From: Leptotrichia trevisanii DSM 22070
GTDB taxonomy: Bacteria; Fusobacteriota; Fusobacteriia; Fusobacteriales; Leptotrichiaceae
NCBI RefSeq assembly: GCF_000482505.1
Contig: NZ_KI519443.1
Coordinates: 171,245 to 235,244 of the forward strand
Direction: 5' to 3'
Length of the DNA: 64,000 bases
Below, in pieces: positions 36,358-45,851 of this stretch; the first letter of the stretch is position 1, and every line of letters begins with the position of its first letter. A program made the position numbers and the translations under genes. Below the pieces are notes generated by a model. It did no database searches. It was given only the letters and a program-made list of their open reading frames with translations, and had not been told where the DNA came from.

Positions 36358-38013
36358 TTAATTTGTTTTATTTTCAATCATTTTCTCAACCAAGTTTCTA
36401 GCATGATCTCCGATTCTTGTAAAGTGTGATACAACATCAATGTAGTAAAGTCCAGCTTTTACGTCACATATTTGCTTACTTACACGTTTTATGTGGGCTT
36501 TTCTTACCTCTTTTTCCTTGGTATACAGTTTGTTATGCAAATCTACTACTACAAAGGCTTTTTCTGTATCGTTGTTTTTTAGTGCTTCTTCTGCTGTTTC
36601 GATAATTTCTTTTGAGATTAGGAATAATTTTTGCACTTCTTCATGAGCTGTTTCTGTGAATACTAATTTTTTCTTAATTTCATATCGAACATCTCTTACG
36701 ATTCCAACTGCGTGATCTCCTATACGCTCTACATCACGGCACATATCCAGATACATGCTGATTTCTTCCCCATCTTTTTCAGTTATATGCTCCTGTGACA
36801 ACGAAGTCAAATACTTCGTAATTTCCTGATCAATGTTATTTATTGCTTCCTCTGTTTTTTCAACTTTTTCTGCCGTTTTTTCGTTACGATCATGGAAAAA
36901 TTCAACTGATTTTCCTAAACTTTTCAGGGCAATCGAAATCATTGAAAGCATTTCCTGTTTTACTTGTCCCAGAGCAATTGAAGGTGTATATATTAATGCT
37001 GCATCCAAGTATTTTGGCTTTTGTTCAACAACTTTGTCCTCTTCTTTTTCTCTGATTAATTTTACAACTATGTATTCTAAAACTCCAATGAACGGAAATA
37101 ATAAAATTGTTGTCATAATGTTAAATGAACCATGTGCAAATGCTATTGTTACTTTTGGATTCAAATGGAGAAAGTGTGCCATTTTTTCTACAAACATTGA
37201 AAATGGTGATAACAAAATCATAAAAATTAATGTTCCAATAACATTGAACATCGTGTGTGACAAGGCCAGTCTCTTCGCCGAAGTATTTGCTCCGATTACT
37301 GCGATTACTGCTGTTATAGTTGTCCCTATGTTATCTCCAAAAAGTACAGGCAATGCAGCCTTTAATGTTATAAGGTTTTCCTGATACACATTTTGTAAAA
37401 TACTGATTGTGGCACTTGAAGCCTGAACCAGCATTGTGATTAATGTCCCAATAAAAACTCCTAAAACTGGACTATTGCTTAACTTTACCGTCAATTCCGT
37501 AAACGCTGGCAAATGTTTGAGCGGTTCCATTGCACTTGACATTAATGTTAATGCGAAAAATATTCCACCAAAACCAAATAAAATTCTACCTAAATTGTTT
37601 ATAAAATTATGTTTTACAAAAAATAGGCATGCTGCCCCTAAAAATAATATCGGCAATGCATAATGCGTAATATTAAATCCGATTATGAAAGTTGTAATTG
37701 TTGTACCAATATTGGCTCCCATAACAATTCCAATCGCCTGTCTTAAAGTCAAAAGCCCTGCTCCAACCAGTCCTATCGTAATAACCGTAGTTCCTGAACT
37801 CGATTGTATCAATGCTGTTACTAAAATTCCGACTAGAACGCCTAAGAATGGTGAAGTTGTATACTTATCCAAAATATATCGAAGTCTATCTCCAGCTGCC
37901 ATTTGCAGCCCATCCCCCATATACTTTATACAAAATAGGAATAGTCCCAGTCCCCCCAGGAATCCAAACGCCATCTGCTGATAGTTAATCGCACCAAGTG
38001 CTGCTCCGTTCAT
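36358..38013 (-). CDS. Na+/phosphate cotransporter (NptA-type) with PhoU domain
   Basis: Inner-membrane sodium-driven phosphate symporter. 551 residues: two inverted PNaS repeats carrying the signatures ALIQSSSGTTVITIGLV and MLVQASSATISILQN, about eight to ten membrane segments, then a cytoplasmic PhoU-like helical domain (about residues 350-551; DVERIGDHAVGIVRD and HFTRIGDHARNLVEK). The TTG directly before ATG 38013 is less likely. Its need for Na+ fits the predicted Na+ V-ATPase earlier in the window. Confidence 0.92.
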   Translation of the reverse strand: MNGAALGAINYQQMAFGFLGGLGLFLFCIKYMGDGLQMAAGDRLRYILDKYTTSPFLGVLVGILVTALIQSSSGTTVITIGLVGAGLLTLRQAIGIVMGANIGTTITTFIIGFNITHYALPILFLGAACLFFVKHNFINNLGRILFGFGGIFFALTLMSSAMEPLKHLPAFTELTVKLSNSPVLGVFIGTLITMLVQASSATISILQNVYQENLITLKAALPVLFGDNIGTTITAVIAVIGANTSAKRLALSHTMFNVIGTLIFMILLSPFSMFVEKMAHFLHLNPKVTIAFAHGSFNIMTTILLFPFIGVLEYIVVKLIREKEEDKVVEQKPKYLDAALIYTPSIALGQVKQEMLSMISIALKSLGKSVEFFHDRNEKTAEKVEKTEEAINNIDQEITKYLTSLSQEHITEKDGEEISMYLDMCRDVERIGDHAVGIVRDVRYEIKKKLVFTETAHEEVQKLFLISKEIIETAEEALKNNDTEKAFVVVDLHNKLYTKEKEVRKAHIKRVSKQICDVKAGLYYIDVVSHFTRIGDHARNLVEKMIENKTN

Positions 38014-38133
38014 CAAATCAATCCTCTCTCTTAATTTTTAATTTACTTAGATTTCTTCTTCAATTATACTTATATCATATTTTTTCTAAATTTGCTATCT
38101 TTTTTTGCTATGAAAACAGAATAAAATTATTAA

Positions 38134-38712
38134 TTAAAATTTAAATATTACCCCGACAATAGCCGCAATTAAAATTAATACAATCGGATGCAAATCAAAT
38201 TTTTTCATTATCCCAAAAATAGCAGCCACTAAAATTATTGACTTATAATTCAGCAAATCAGCAAAATCCTGAGTAATTTGGTATTTTGGCAAGTTTAAAA
38301 GCGTTATTTTTGCAATTCCTAAACCTGCCGCTACAATTAGCCCTGTTGATGCGGGACGTAATCCGTAAAATATTTTTTGAACTAGTGCGGCTTCTTTAAA
38401 TTTTGTCAAGGTTTTTGAAATTGCAATTATTATGATTACTGATGGGAATATCAAAGCTGTTGGAGCCACTACTGCACCTATTAATCCAGATATTGAAAAT
38501 CCCACATAGGTTGCCATATTTATTCCCATTGGGCCGGGAGTGGATTGAGAAATGGCAATCATATTTGATACATCGCCCGCTGTGTACCAGCCAGTTCTTT
38601 TCCCAATATCGTATAGAAACGGAAGTGTTGCAAGTCCACCGCCCACTGCAAATAAGCCTGTTTTAAAAAATTCAAACGATAATGCCATCAATTTGATTAA
38701 TTCTATTTCCAT
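38134..38712 (-). CDS. chrA: Chromate transporter, half-size subunit (second)
   Basis: 192-residue membrane protein, one CHR domain with the GLFAVGGGLATLPFL motif near the N-terminus and QSTPGPMGINMATYVGF. Short-chain CHR proteins act as pairs of opposite membrane orientation, and this gene overlaps its partner (TAATG). The physiological substrate may be chromate, sulfate or another oxyanion; chromate is the name of the family, not evidence. Confidence 0.88.
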   Translation of the reverse strand: MEIELIKLMALSFEFFKTGLFAVGGGLATLPFLYDIGKRTGWYTAGDVSNMIAISQSTPGPMGINMATYVGFSISGLIGAVVAPTALIFPSVIIIIAISKTLTKFKEAALVQKIFYGLRPASTGLIVAAGLGIAKITLLNLPKYQITQDFADLLNYKSIILVAAIFGIMKKFDLHPIVLILIAAIVGVIFKF

Positions 38713-39257
38713 TATTTATCTCCTCTTTTCACAAAATTTTTTATAAGAATACCTGAAATTCCTGCTAAAACAACTATTAGAGCTGGAGAAATCCAATTTG
38801 TAATTGATAACACAATCACTGCAATAAAAACTACTAAACAAAATTTATCAACTACCGATTTTTTCGTCATTTTTCTCACTGCTTCAAAAATAAGTACACA
38901 GACACAGGCTCTAACACCATTAAAAGCATATTGCACTGGCTTGTAACTTGCAAAATTTTTCAAAAAAGCGGCAATCACCGTAATAATGATTAACGACGGA
39001 AACACCATACCTGCTGTAGCAACAATCCCACCAATAATGCCCTTCGTTTTATATCCAACAAAAGTAGATGTATTTACGGCAATAATTCCTGGCGTCACTT
39101 GTCCAATAGCAAAATAATCCATAATTTCATCCTCTTTTGCCCATTTATGCCTTTCTACTATTTCCTTTTGCAGCATCGGCAGCATTGCATATCCACCACC
39201 AAATGTAAATAATCCTATTTTTGCAAATACAAAAAATAATTCAATTAATTCCTTCAT
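38712..39257 (-). CDS. chrA: Chromate transporter, half-size subunit (first)
   Basis: 181 residues; CHR domain with GLFTFGGGYAMLPMLQ and QVTPGIIAVNTSTFVGY. It pairs with the overlapping downstream gene to form a heterodimeric short-chain transporter. ATG 39266 is two bases from AAAGGG, so ATG 39257 is preferred. The upstream gap to ldhA holds its unseen promoter. Confidence 0.87.
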   Translation of the reverse strand: MKELIELFFVFAKIGLFTFGGGYAMLPMLQKEIVERHKWAKEDEIMDYFAIGQVTPGIIAVNTSTFVGYKTKGIIGGIVATAGMVFPSLIIITVIAAFLKNFASYKPVQYAFNGVRACVCVLIFEAVRKMTKKSVVDKFCLVVFIAVIVLSITNWISPALIVVLAGISGILIKNFVKRGDK

Positions 39258-39590
39258 AATTTTCATTACCCTTTTTCTTTTTTTCTTTCAGAGGATAATC
39301 TCTCCTTTCATTTTAAAACTGCTTAATTATAAATTTAGATTATATAATTTAAAAGATTTACAAGATATTTTAACACATTTTACTTAGATTTTTTACAAAA
39401 AAATTTAGTTGTTGCAATTTTTTATATCAAAAGTTAAATTACTTAATATTTTTATTTTTTACTTTTATAAAAATAACTTTATAGAAAATTTTTTAAAAAT
39501 AATAAAAATCTTGTAAAATCATTTGACTTAGCCTAATTTTTTTTGCTATAATAAATACAAGAGATAATAAATTTTAGGAGGAATGTAAAA
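39258..39590. other. Divergent intergenic region between the CHR pair and ldhA
   Basis: Very AT-rich, no open frame. Contains the ldhA promoter; I could not define the minus-strand promoter of the CHR genes. Confidence 0.5.
39523..39552 (+). promoter_or_regulatory. Promoter of the D-lactate dehydrogenase gene
   Basis: TTGACT (39523-39528), 18 bases, TATAAT (39547-39552), 38 bases before the ATG. Confidence 0.75.
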
Positions 39591-40625
39591 ATGAAAATTG
39601 TAGTTTTCGATGCAAAACCTTATGATATTGAGTTTTTTGACAAATGGAATGAAACATTTGGAGCGAATATTACATATTTTGAAGAAAAATTAAGTCTAAA
39701 AAATGTAATGCTTACAAAATATCAGGATGTTGTCTGCACATTTGTAAATGATGATTTGAATGCAAAAGTATTAAACATACTTTCAAAAAATGGAGTTAGA
39801 GTTGTTGCCGCAAGATGTGCTGGTTATAACAATATTGACTTAAAGGCTGCCCGTGAAAACAGAATCACTGTTTTAAGAGTACCTGCATACTCTCCATATG
39901 CTGTCGCTGAACATTCATTAGCACTTCTAATGTCAGTAAACAGAAAAACTCATAAGGCTTATAATAGAACAAGAGAAGGGAACTTTAGCTTAGCTGGATT
40001 AACTGGAATGGATTTAAATGGAAAAACTGCTGGAATTATAGGAACTGGTAGAATCGCAAGAATTTTCATAAGAATCTTGAACGGATTAGGAATGAAAGTT
40101 ATTGGTTATGATAAATTCCCTAATGAACAAGCCGCAAAGGAAGAAAACTTCACCTATGTAACGTTAGATGAAATATTTGCAAATTCTGATGTAATTTCAT
40201 TACATTGCCCATTATTCCCTGAAACAAGACATACAATTAATAAAGAAACTATTGCTAAAATGAAAGATGGTGTTATTATCATTAATGCTGCCAGAGGTGG
40301 ATTAATCGATACTGAAGCACTAGTTGAAGGATTAAAAGACAAAAAAATCGGTGGAGCAGGACTTGATGTTTATGAAAATGAAAGCAGCTATTTCTTTGAA
40401 GATGAATCAGCAAGCGTATTAGAAGATGATTTACTAGCTAGATTGTTATCATTTAACAACGTTGTTTTGACTTCTCACCAGGCATTCTTAACAAAAGAAG
40501 CATTAGATAATATTGCCGAAGCAACATTCAACAATATTTTATCTTATGTAAAAGAAGAACCATTAACAAATGAAGTTTGGTACAACGAAGAAACTGGTAA
40601 GGTTGTTGAAGGTTTAAGAAAATAA
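39591..40625 (+). CDS. ldhA: D-lactate dehydrogenase (2-hydroxyacid dehydrogenase family)
   Basis: NADH-dependent reduction of pyruvate to D-lactate, a main fermentation route in Leptotrichia-like bacteria. 344 residues; AARCAGYNNIDL, Rossmann motif GIIGTGRIARIF, catalytic Arg in NAARGGLID, Glu in LDVYENESSYFFED, His in TSHQAFLTKEAL. The long Y-E-N-E-S-S-Y loop is typical of LdhA rather than of glycerate or phosphoglycerate dehydrogenases. TTAGGAGGAA precedes the ATG. Single-gene unit, strong promoter and terminator, as expected for an abundant enzyme. Confidence 0.92.
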   Translation: MKIVVFDAKPYDIEFFDKWNETFGANITYFEEKLSLKNVMLTKYQDVVCTFVNDDLNAKVLNILSKNGVRVVAARCAGYNNIDLKAARENRITVLRVPAYSPYAVAEHSLALLMSVNRKTHKAYNRTREGNFSLAGLTGMDLNGKTAGIIGTGRIARIFIRILNGLGMKVIGYDKFPNEQAAKEENFTYVTLDEIFANSDVISLHCPLFPETRHTINKETIAKMKDGVIIINAARGGLIDTEALVEGLKDKKIGGAGLDVYENESSYFFEDESASVLEDDLLARLLSFNNVVLTSHQAFLTKEALDNIAEATFNNILSYVKEEPLTNEVWYNEETGKVVEGLRK

Positions 40626-40669
40626 TTATTACCTAAAATATTAAAAAAGTTTTTATTTTCTAAAAACTT

Positions 40670-40705
40670 AAAGAGAGGCTGTTTTAAAAAGCAGCTTCTT
40701 TTAAT
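40670..40705 (+). terminator. Terminator of ldhA
   Basis: AAAGAGAGGCTG and CAGCTTCTTT pair with two G-U pairs around a 10-base loop and exit into a T-rich stretch. Confidence 0.75.
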
Positions 40706-40893
40706 ATTTTCAAAAAAATGTTTAAAATCTAAATTTAAAAACTTTTTTGTATTATAAACTTATTTAATTAATAATTATTTTCTTTTTACTTAACGAAATT
40801 TTACTTTTAGTATTAAATAAACTAGAGTATCTCTAATGAAATTGCTAAAATAATAATTACAAATTTTAAAACAAATATCAACTTGTATAAAGA

Positions 40894-40929
40894 AAGGAGC
40901 TTGTATAATGTAACTATATTATACAAGGA
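40894..40929 (+). promoter_or_regulatory. prfB leader: start-stop frame and RBS-overlapping hairpin
   Basis: AAAGGAG (40893-40899) is followed after eight bases by ATG TAA (40908-40913), a start codon directly followed by a stop. The same bases form a perfect 10-bp stem (40900-40909 with 40918-40927, eight-base loop) whose 3' arm overlaps AAGGA (40925-40929), the ribosome-binding site of prfB. No T-run follows, so it is not a terminator. A regulatory role is inferred. Confidence 0.55.
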
Positions 40930-40937
40930 ATAAAAAT

Positions 40938-42033
40938 ATGGATTTATTTGAAATAAAAAAACAAAACGAAATGAATGAAACTAATATTGAAGAAATCAGG
41001 AGGCATCTTTGACATTGAAAATTTAAAAAATGAAATTGATGACTTAGAGAAAAAGACGTTTGAGGCGGATTTCTGGAATAGTGAAAATAGTCAGGAAATA
41101 TTAAAGACTATTAGTGCAAAGAAAAAACTTCTTGAAGAATACCATAATTTAAATGGACTTTTTGAAGATGTTTCCACTATTATTGAGTTTATTGAGATGG
41201 GAGACAATTCGTTTGAAAATGAACTTGAGCAGAAGGCACAGGATTTGACAAATGAAATTGATAATTTTAAGACAAAATTGCTTCTGGATGAAGAATATGA
41301 TATGAATAATGCAATTCTTACAATAAATTCGGGGGCTGGTGGAACTGAGGCTTGTGACTGGGCTGAAATGCTTTACAGAATGTACGACAGGTGGGCAAAT
41401 CGTCATAATTTTAAGATTGAAGTGCTTGATAGTCTGGCTGGAGAAGAGGCTGGGATAAAAAGTATTACGTTAAATATAAAGGGAAATTATGCTTATGGGT
41501 ATTTAAAAGGAGAAAAAGGTGTTCATAGACTTGTCAGAATTTCCCCATTTGACTCAAATGCTAGACGACATACCTCATTTGCGGCAGTTAATGTTACGCC
41601 AGAAATAGAAGACGATGTTGAAATTGATATTCGTTCAGAAGACTTGAAAATTGATACTTACAGGGCAAGCGGTGCTGGAGGGCAGCATGTAAACACAACA
41701 GACTCAGCTGTAAGAATCACACATATTCCAACAAATACAGTAGTTACCTGTCAAAATGAACGTTCACAGCTAAAAAACCGTGAAACTGCAATGAAAATAC
41801 TAAAATCCAAATTATTCGAGCTGGAACTGGAAAAGCGTGAAAAAGAAATGGCTGAACTAAAAGGAACCGAATCAAAAATCGAATGGGGAAGCCAAATCCG
41901 TTCGTATGTCTTCCAGCCTTATAAAATGGTAAAGGATCACAGAACAAAAGCAGAAGAGGGAAATGTGGAAAAAGTTATGGATGGAGATATTGATTTATTT
42001 ATAAATGAGTATCTAAAATATGCTAAATCCTAA
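40938..42033 (+). CDS. prfB: Peptide chain release factor 2, with programmed +1 frameshift
   Basis: Release factor for UAA and UGA codons. The gene starts at ATG 40938 and reads 24 codons to CTT (41007-41009), followed by an in-frame UGA (41010-41012). A +1 slip on CTT-T continues as Asp (GAC 41011-41013) into the main frame ending at 42033, giving about 364 residues. The slippery site CTTTGAC with an SD-like AGGAGG (40998-41003) three bases upstream is the classical RF2 autoregulatory frameshift. Main-frame motifs: VRISPFDSNARRHTS (stop-codon-reading SPF) and GAGGQHVNTTDSAVR (GGQ). An ATG-less start inside the main frame near 40975 would be wrong. Confidence 0.95.
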
Positions 42034-42132
42034 TAATTTATTTAAATTCTATAAAATTAGACTTATAAAATATTTGTATTTAAACAAAATAATTTTACTG
42101 TAACACTAAACAAAAATTGAAAGGCTTAAAAT

Positions 42133-42696
42133 ATGAAAAACACAAGATGTCCATGGGCAAAATCTGAAAATGATATTGCCTACCACGATACTGAATGGGG
42201 AGTGCCTTCCCACGATGATAATTATATTTTTGAAATGCTGATATTAGAAGGCTTTCAGGCCGGACTTAGCTGGAATCTTATTTTAAATAAAAGAGAAAAT
42301 TTTAGAAAGGCTTTTGATAATTTTGATTATAAAAAAATTGCAAAATATGATGAAACTAAGTTGGCTGAACTGGCTAAAAATCAAGGAATTGTAAGAAATA
42401 ACTTAAAAATAGCCGCTTCTGTTAAAAACGCCCTTGCATTTATGGAAGTACAAAAAGAGTTTGGCTCATTTGATAAGTACATTTGGAATTTTACAGATAA
42501 CAAGCAAATTATTAATAACTGGAAAGAGATATCAGAAGCACCTGCTACTACAGAATTATCTGATAAAATCAGCAAAGATTTGAAAAAACGTGGCTTTAAA
42601 TTTGTTGGATCTACAATCGTTTATTCTTTCTTACAGGCAATTGGAATAATTGATGATCATTTAATTAGCTGTCCTTATAAAAAGTCAGCTAAATAA
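42133..42696 (+). CDS. tag: DNA-3-methyladenine glycosylase I
   Basis: Base-excision enzyme removing 3-methyladenine. 187 residues: start KNTRCPWAKS with the first zinc cysteine, YHDTEWGVP, the catalytic-pocket region EGFQAGLSWNLILNKR, and a C-terminal DDHLISCPYK holding the His and Cys that complete the zinc site. AAAGG lies upstream. It follows prfB by about 100 bases and may be in the same transcript. Confidence 0.94.
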   Translation: MKNTRCPWAKSENDIAYHDTEWGVPSHDDNYIFEMLILEGFQAGLSWNLILNKRENFRKAFDNFDYKKIAKYDETKLAELAKNQGIVRNNLKIAASVKNALAFMEVQKEFGSFDKYIWNFTDNKQIINNWKEISEAPATTELSDKISKDLKKRGFKFVGSTIVYSFLQAIGIIDDHLISCPYKKSAK

Positions 42697-42764
42697 TTAT
42701 TTATAAAATGTTTGTAAGATAAATTTTTATATTTTATTTAATTTCAGAGATCCTTTTTATTTCG

Positions 42765-43517
42765 TTATTTACGAGTATATAAGGATCTATGTATCTTTTT
42801 TTTACTTTTATCTTTTCTGCCAAAATCCTGAAGCTGAATAATTTTTTCATTCAAAGCCGAAGCCAATAAATTACTTAGCATCGTGTTTATATACATATTT
42901 AACGGATCTTGAAAATACTCTACTACTTCCTGAAAATACAATTTCTGAAACCATTTTCCAATTTCTAAAGAATTAAAGCATAATTTATTTTGATATACCG
43001 CTAGATTATTAACTATTTCCCTTACGTCTTTATGTGAAATCCTTTTCTGCCTAAACAAATCCCTTAAAGTATAGTCTATTCTGTCAAATGATAATTCAGG
43101 CAATTCATTGTCTAAAAAACTATAATTTTTTAACATTATTCTTTTTATATTCAAATTATATTTTCGTAAAATACTTACCAGTTCTTCATCATTTAAAAAA
43201 TTTTTTTGAATCTTCTCATGATAATCTTCATTTTCGTTTTTTAAAATATAATCAATTACATGGGAAAAAGCCGTATGTGAAATATCATGTAAAAGTGCTC
43301 TTATTTGTTCTTCAATATTCCCACCAAATTTTAAAGATAGTATCATTGTTCCTATTGAATGTTCCTGTCTATTTACATTCCATAAGTCATTAACCAGATA
43401 TCCACCACCAGATTGATAGATATTTTTTAATCTTTTAAAAATTTTTGTGTTTATTATTTCATAAATAACATCATCTACATAGTATTCTCCATATAATTCA
43501 TCATTATTCTTATACAT
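42765..43517 (-). CDS. HD-domain phosphohydrolase, C-terminus altered by a homopolymer frameshift
   Basis: HD-superfamily protein (COG1078/YwfO-like) that hydrolyses nucleotides. 250 residues; metal motif HSIGTMIL, ALLHDISHTAFSHVIDY (the HD pair) and ELSFDRIDYTLRDL, where the aspartate completes the site. The last 12 residues look wrong. On the minus strand a run of eight A (42796-42803) precedes them; with seven A the frame would read KKRYIDPYILVNNEIKRIS and end at 42734, which looks like a genuine family ending. So this is either a sequencing or assembly error, a recent frameshift, or slippage. Confidence 0.82.
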   Translation of the reverse strand: MYKNNDELYGEYYVDDVIYEIINTKIFKRLKNIYQSGGGYLVNDLWNVNRQEHSIGTMILSLKFGGNIEEQIRALLHDISHTAFSHVIDYILKNENEDYHEKIQKNFLNDEELVSILRKYNLNIKRIMLKNYSFLDNELPELSFDRIDYTLRDLFRQKRISHKDVREIVNNLAVYQNKLCFNSLEIGKWFQKLYFQEVVEYFQDPLNMYINTMLSNLLASALNEKIIQLQDFGRKDKSKKKIHRSLYTRK

Positions 43518-43565
43518 TTTTTTGCATCCTTTTTATTATTTAAACTTATACTTCATTAATAAATT

Positions 43566-43627
43566 ATATTAAGCCCTTTTTAAAAATAGGAACAAATTTT
43601 TATAATAGGGTTGTTCAATAACTAATT
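43566..43627 (+). repeat. Solo end of the dispersed inverted-repeat family, copy D
   Basis: About 60 bases that align well to the reverse complement of 47060-47121 (shared TTTTTAAAAATA, ACAAATTTTTATAATA-like and GGTTGTT blocks). The partner end is missing. It lies between the RNase M5 and HD protein genes. Confidence 0.55.
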
Positions 43628-43661
43628 CATAATCATTCAACTTTTTTCTTCTTTATTTTCG

Positions 43662-44255
43662 TTATTCTACACTAGCTTTATTTATCTCTTCAACAGCTCT
43701 CTCAAACTGTTCTTTTGAAATATTAAACGAATTAAGAGCCTTTAAAAGCTGTTTTGCATTATAATAGCCAATTTTTAAAATATCTCCAAGCATTATTCTA
43801 CGTTCTTTTGTATTACTTCCAGAAATAAGTCCATTATCTATCAAGTCACTAATATTAAATCTATCTTCAATATTTTGACTAGATGTAATAACATTTTTTA
43901 ATGCCTCTAAAATTGCTTTGTCATTGGCATTTTCCACTCCAATATTGTCATTTTTAGTTGCTTCCTTCTGACTCACGAAAGCATGCTTTATATTGGGAAT
44001 ATACTTTTTTAACGTATCTCGAATTTTTTTCCCTGCAAAATCAGGATCTGTAAATAAAATTAAATCGTTATTTTTTGACAATTCAATCATTTTATTAATT
44101 GTTTTCTTAGATAATGCGGAAAAGCCGTTTAAGGCGATGATATGTGCATCTACAACCCGTTTTATGGCTGTTATATCATCTCGCCCTTCAACTACTATAA
44201 TTTCATTTATTTTTATTTTTAGTTTTTCTTTTTGTTTTTTTGGCTCTTTTTTCAT
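43662..44255 (-). CDS. rnmV: Ribonuclease M5
   Basis: Endonuclease that matures the ends of 5S rRNA precursor. 197 residues; TOPRIM domain with the acidic motifs IIVVEGRDDITAIKR (Glu) and LILFTDPDFAGKKIR (Asp-x-Asp), then the M5-specific C-terminal helices (RRIMLGDILKIGYYNAKQLL). An 11-residue Lys-rich N-terminal extension precedes the TOPRIM fold. AAAGGAAAT precedes the ATG. No 5S gene is in the window. Confidence 0.93.
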   Translation of the reverse strand: MKKEPKKQKEKLKIKINEIIVVEGRDDITAIKRVVDAHIIALNGFSALSKKTINKMIELSKNNDLILFTDPDFAGKKIRDTLKKYIPNIKHAFVSQKEATKNDNIGVENANDKAILEALKNVITSSQNIEDRFNISDLIDNGLISGSNTKERRIMLGDILKIGYYNAKQLLKALNSFNISKEQFERAVEEINKASVE

Positions 44256-44282
44256 TTAATATTTCCTTTTGTTTTTTATTTT

Positions 44283-45767
44283 TTATTTAATGTTATAATC
44301 TTCCATAACTTTTAGCAATAATTCCCAAGTTTTACCAACTGACTCTATTTCCATTCTTTCTTCTGGAGTGTGAGCACCGTAAATATTAGGCCCGATTGAA
44401 ACAATATCAACATTTTCCATATTGTTGTCAAAAATTCCGCATTCAAGTCCAGCGTGAATTGCCTTAATTTCAGGATCTTTTCCTGTTATTTTTTTAAATG
44501 AGTTTACTACAATGTCACGAATTTTTGAGTCTTTTCGGTATTCCCAAGATGGGTATGGAGAATTTACTTTTACTGCTACTTCATATTTTTCAGAAAGTTC
44601 CTTCACATCATTTAGTAATTTTTCAAGTGATTTATTTACCGAACTTCTTGGCAATGCCTGAATTTTTATAGCAATTTTCCCATCCTTATTTTCAGTTTTT
44701 ATAACTCCCAGATTTATTGAAGTTTCCACAAGCCCCTCAATATCCTTGCTCATTGAAATAACTCCATTTGGAAATTCGTGGAAAAATGAAATAACGGCAT
44801 TTGTGTTGGAAATTGACAATTTTCCTTGATTTTCCAGTTTTTCTTTTTTAGCTTCCTTCACTTCAATAACTGGATTTTTATCAATAATCTTAAAATCCTT
44901 TATTATATTTTCAAAAGCCAATTTTGCCAATCTTTCAAAATCGCTGACTTTTTCATCTTCAAGTTTCACAGCCAGCACCGCCATAGCCTCTCTCGGTATC
45001 GCATTAGTCTTTTCCCCACCATCAATATCCATTATTGAAAGCGTATATTTTTTATTTAAATGATTCAGGATTTCTGCCAAAATTTTATTTGAATTCCCTA
45101 ATCCTAAATGAATTTCAGCACCTGAATGTCCGCCTAGAAGCCCTTTTACATCAACACTTATCACGGTATCATCAGCTTCAAGTTTTTCTGTATCAAAGTT
45201 AAATTCGTTAAAAATTCTCGCACCACCTGCACTGCTCACATAAACTTGCCCATATTCTTCTGTATCCAAGTTTATAAGTGTCTTTCCAGAAAAAATGCCA
45301 AAGTCAAGGTTATTAACTCCGCTCATTCCATCTTCCTCATCAGTTGTGATGATAATTTCGAGTGCTGGATGTTTCAAGTCATTGCTGTCAAGTATCGCAA
45401 GTGCATAAGCCACAGCAATTCCATTGTCCGCTCCAAGTGTCGTTCCATTTGCTTTCAAATATCCATCTTCCACAACAAGCTCAATTCCCTGTGTTTCAAA
45501 GTCAAACTGTGTATTTTTATTTTTTTCCCAAACCATATCCATATGCCCTTGCAGTATAAGTGGTGAATATTCCTCATATCCAGCTGTTGCAGGCTTTCTT
45601 ATCAATACATTTAACGCCTTGTCCTGAATAACTTCCAGATTTCTTTCCTTCGCAAATTCTACAATCCAGTCACTAATCTTTTTCTCTTTTCTTGAACCTC
45701 TCGGTATTTTTGAAATTTCACTAAAATAGTGAAAAACTTTTTCAGGATATAAATTTTCTATTTTCAT
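44283..45767 (-). CDS. pepD: Cytosolic non-specific dipeptidase PepD
   Basis: M20-family zinc aminoacyl-histidine/non-specific dipeptidase. 494 residues; metal ligands in LILQGHMDMVW, TLGADNGIAVAYALAIL and TTDEEDGMSGVNNL, plus the conserved GLLGGHSGAEIHLGLGN in the dimerisation domain and a late IHAGLECGIFDN and GPNIYGAHTPEERM. AAAGGAAAATGGA precedes the ATG. It lies downstream of deoD and a 49-codon gene, probably in one unit. Confidence 0.95.
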   Translation of the reverse strand: MKIENLYPEKVFHYFSEISKIPRGSRKEKKISDWIVEFAKERNLEVIQDKALNVLIRKPATAGYEEYSPLILQGHMDMVWEKNKNTQFDFETQGIELVVEDGYLKANGTTLGADNGIAVAYALAILDSNDLKHPALEIIITTDEEDGMSGVNNLDFGIFSGKTLINLDTEEYGQVYVSSAGGARIFNEFNFDTEKLEADDTVISVDVKGLLGGHSGAEIHLGLGNSNKILAEILNHLNKKYTLSIMDIDGGEKTNAIPREAMAVLAVKLEDEKVSDFERLAKLAFENIIKDFKIIDKNPVIEVKEAKKEKLENQGKLSISNTNAVISFFHEFPNGVISMSKDIEGLVETSINLGVIKTENKDGKIAIKIQALPRSSVNKSLEKLLNDVKELSEKYEVAVKVNSPYPSWEYRKDSKIRDIVVNSFKKITGKDPEIKAIHAGLECGIFDNNMENVDIVSIGPNIYGAHTPEERMEIESVGKTWELLLKVMEDYNIK

Positions 45768-45800
45768 TCCATTTTCCTTTCTCTTGATTTAAATTAATAA

Positions 45801-45819
45801 CAAGGGGATAACCCCCTTG
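45801..45819 (-). promoter_or_regulatory. GC-rich hairpin between the small gene and pepD
   Basis: CAAGGGG and CCCCTTG with a five-base loop; no proper T-run after it on the minus strand. Likely an attenuator, processing or stability element. Confidence 0.45.
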
Positions 45820-45851
45820 CTTCAAGGATAAAGATTTTTTAATATTTTTAT

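Noticed and set aside
36833..37384. 183-codon plus-strand open frame opposite the Na/Pi transporter gene
   Set aside because: Antisense to conserved membrane segments; no promoter or ribosome-binding site; shadow of the real gene.
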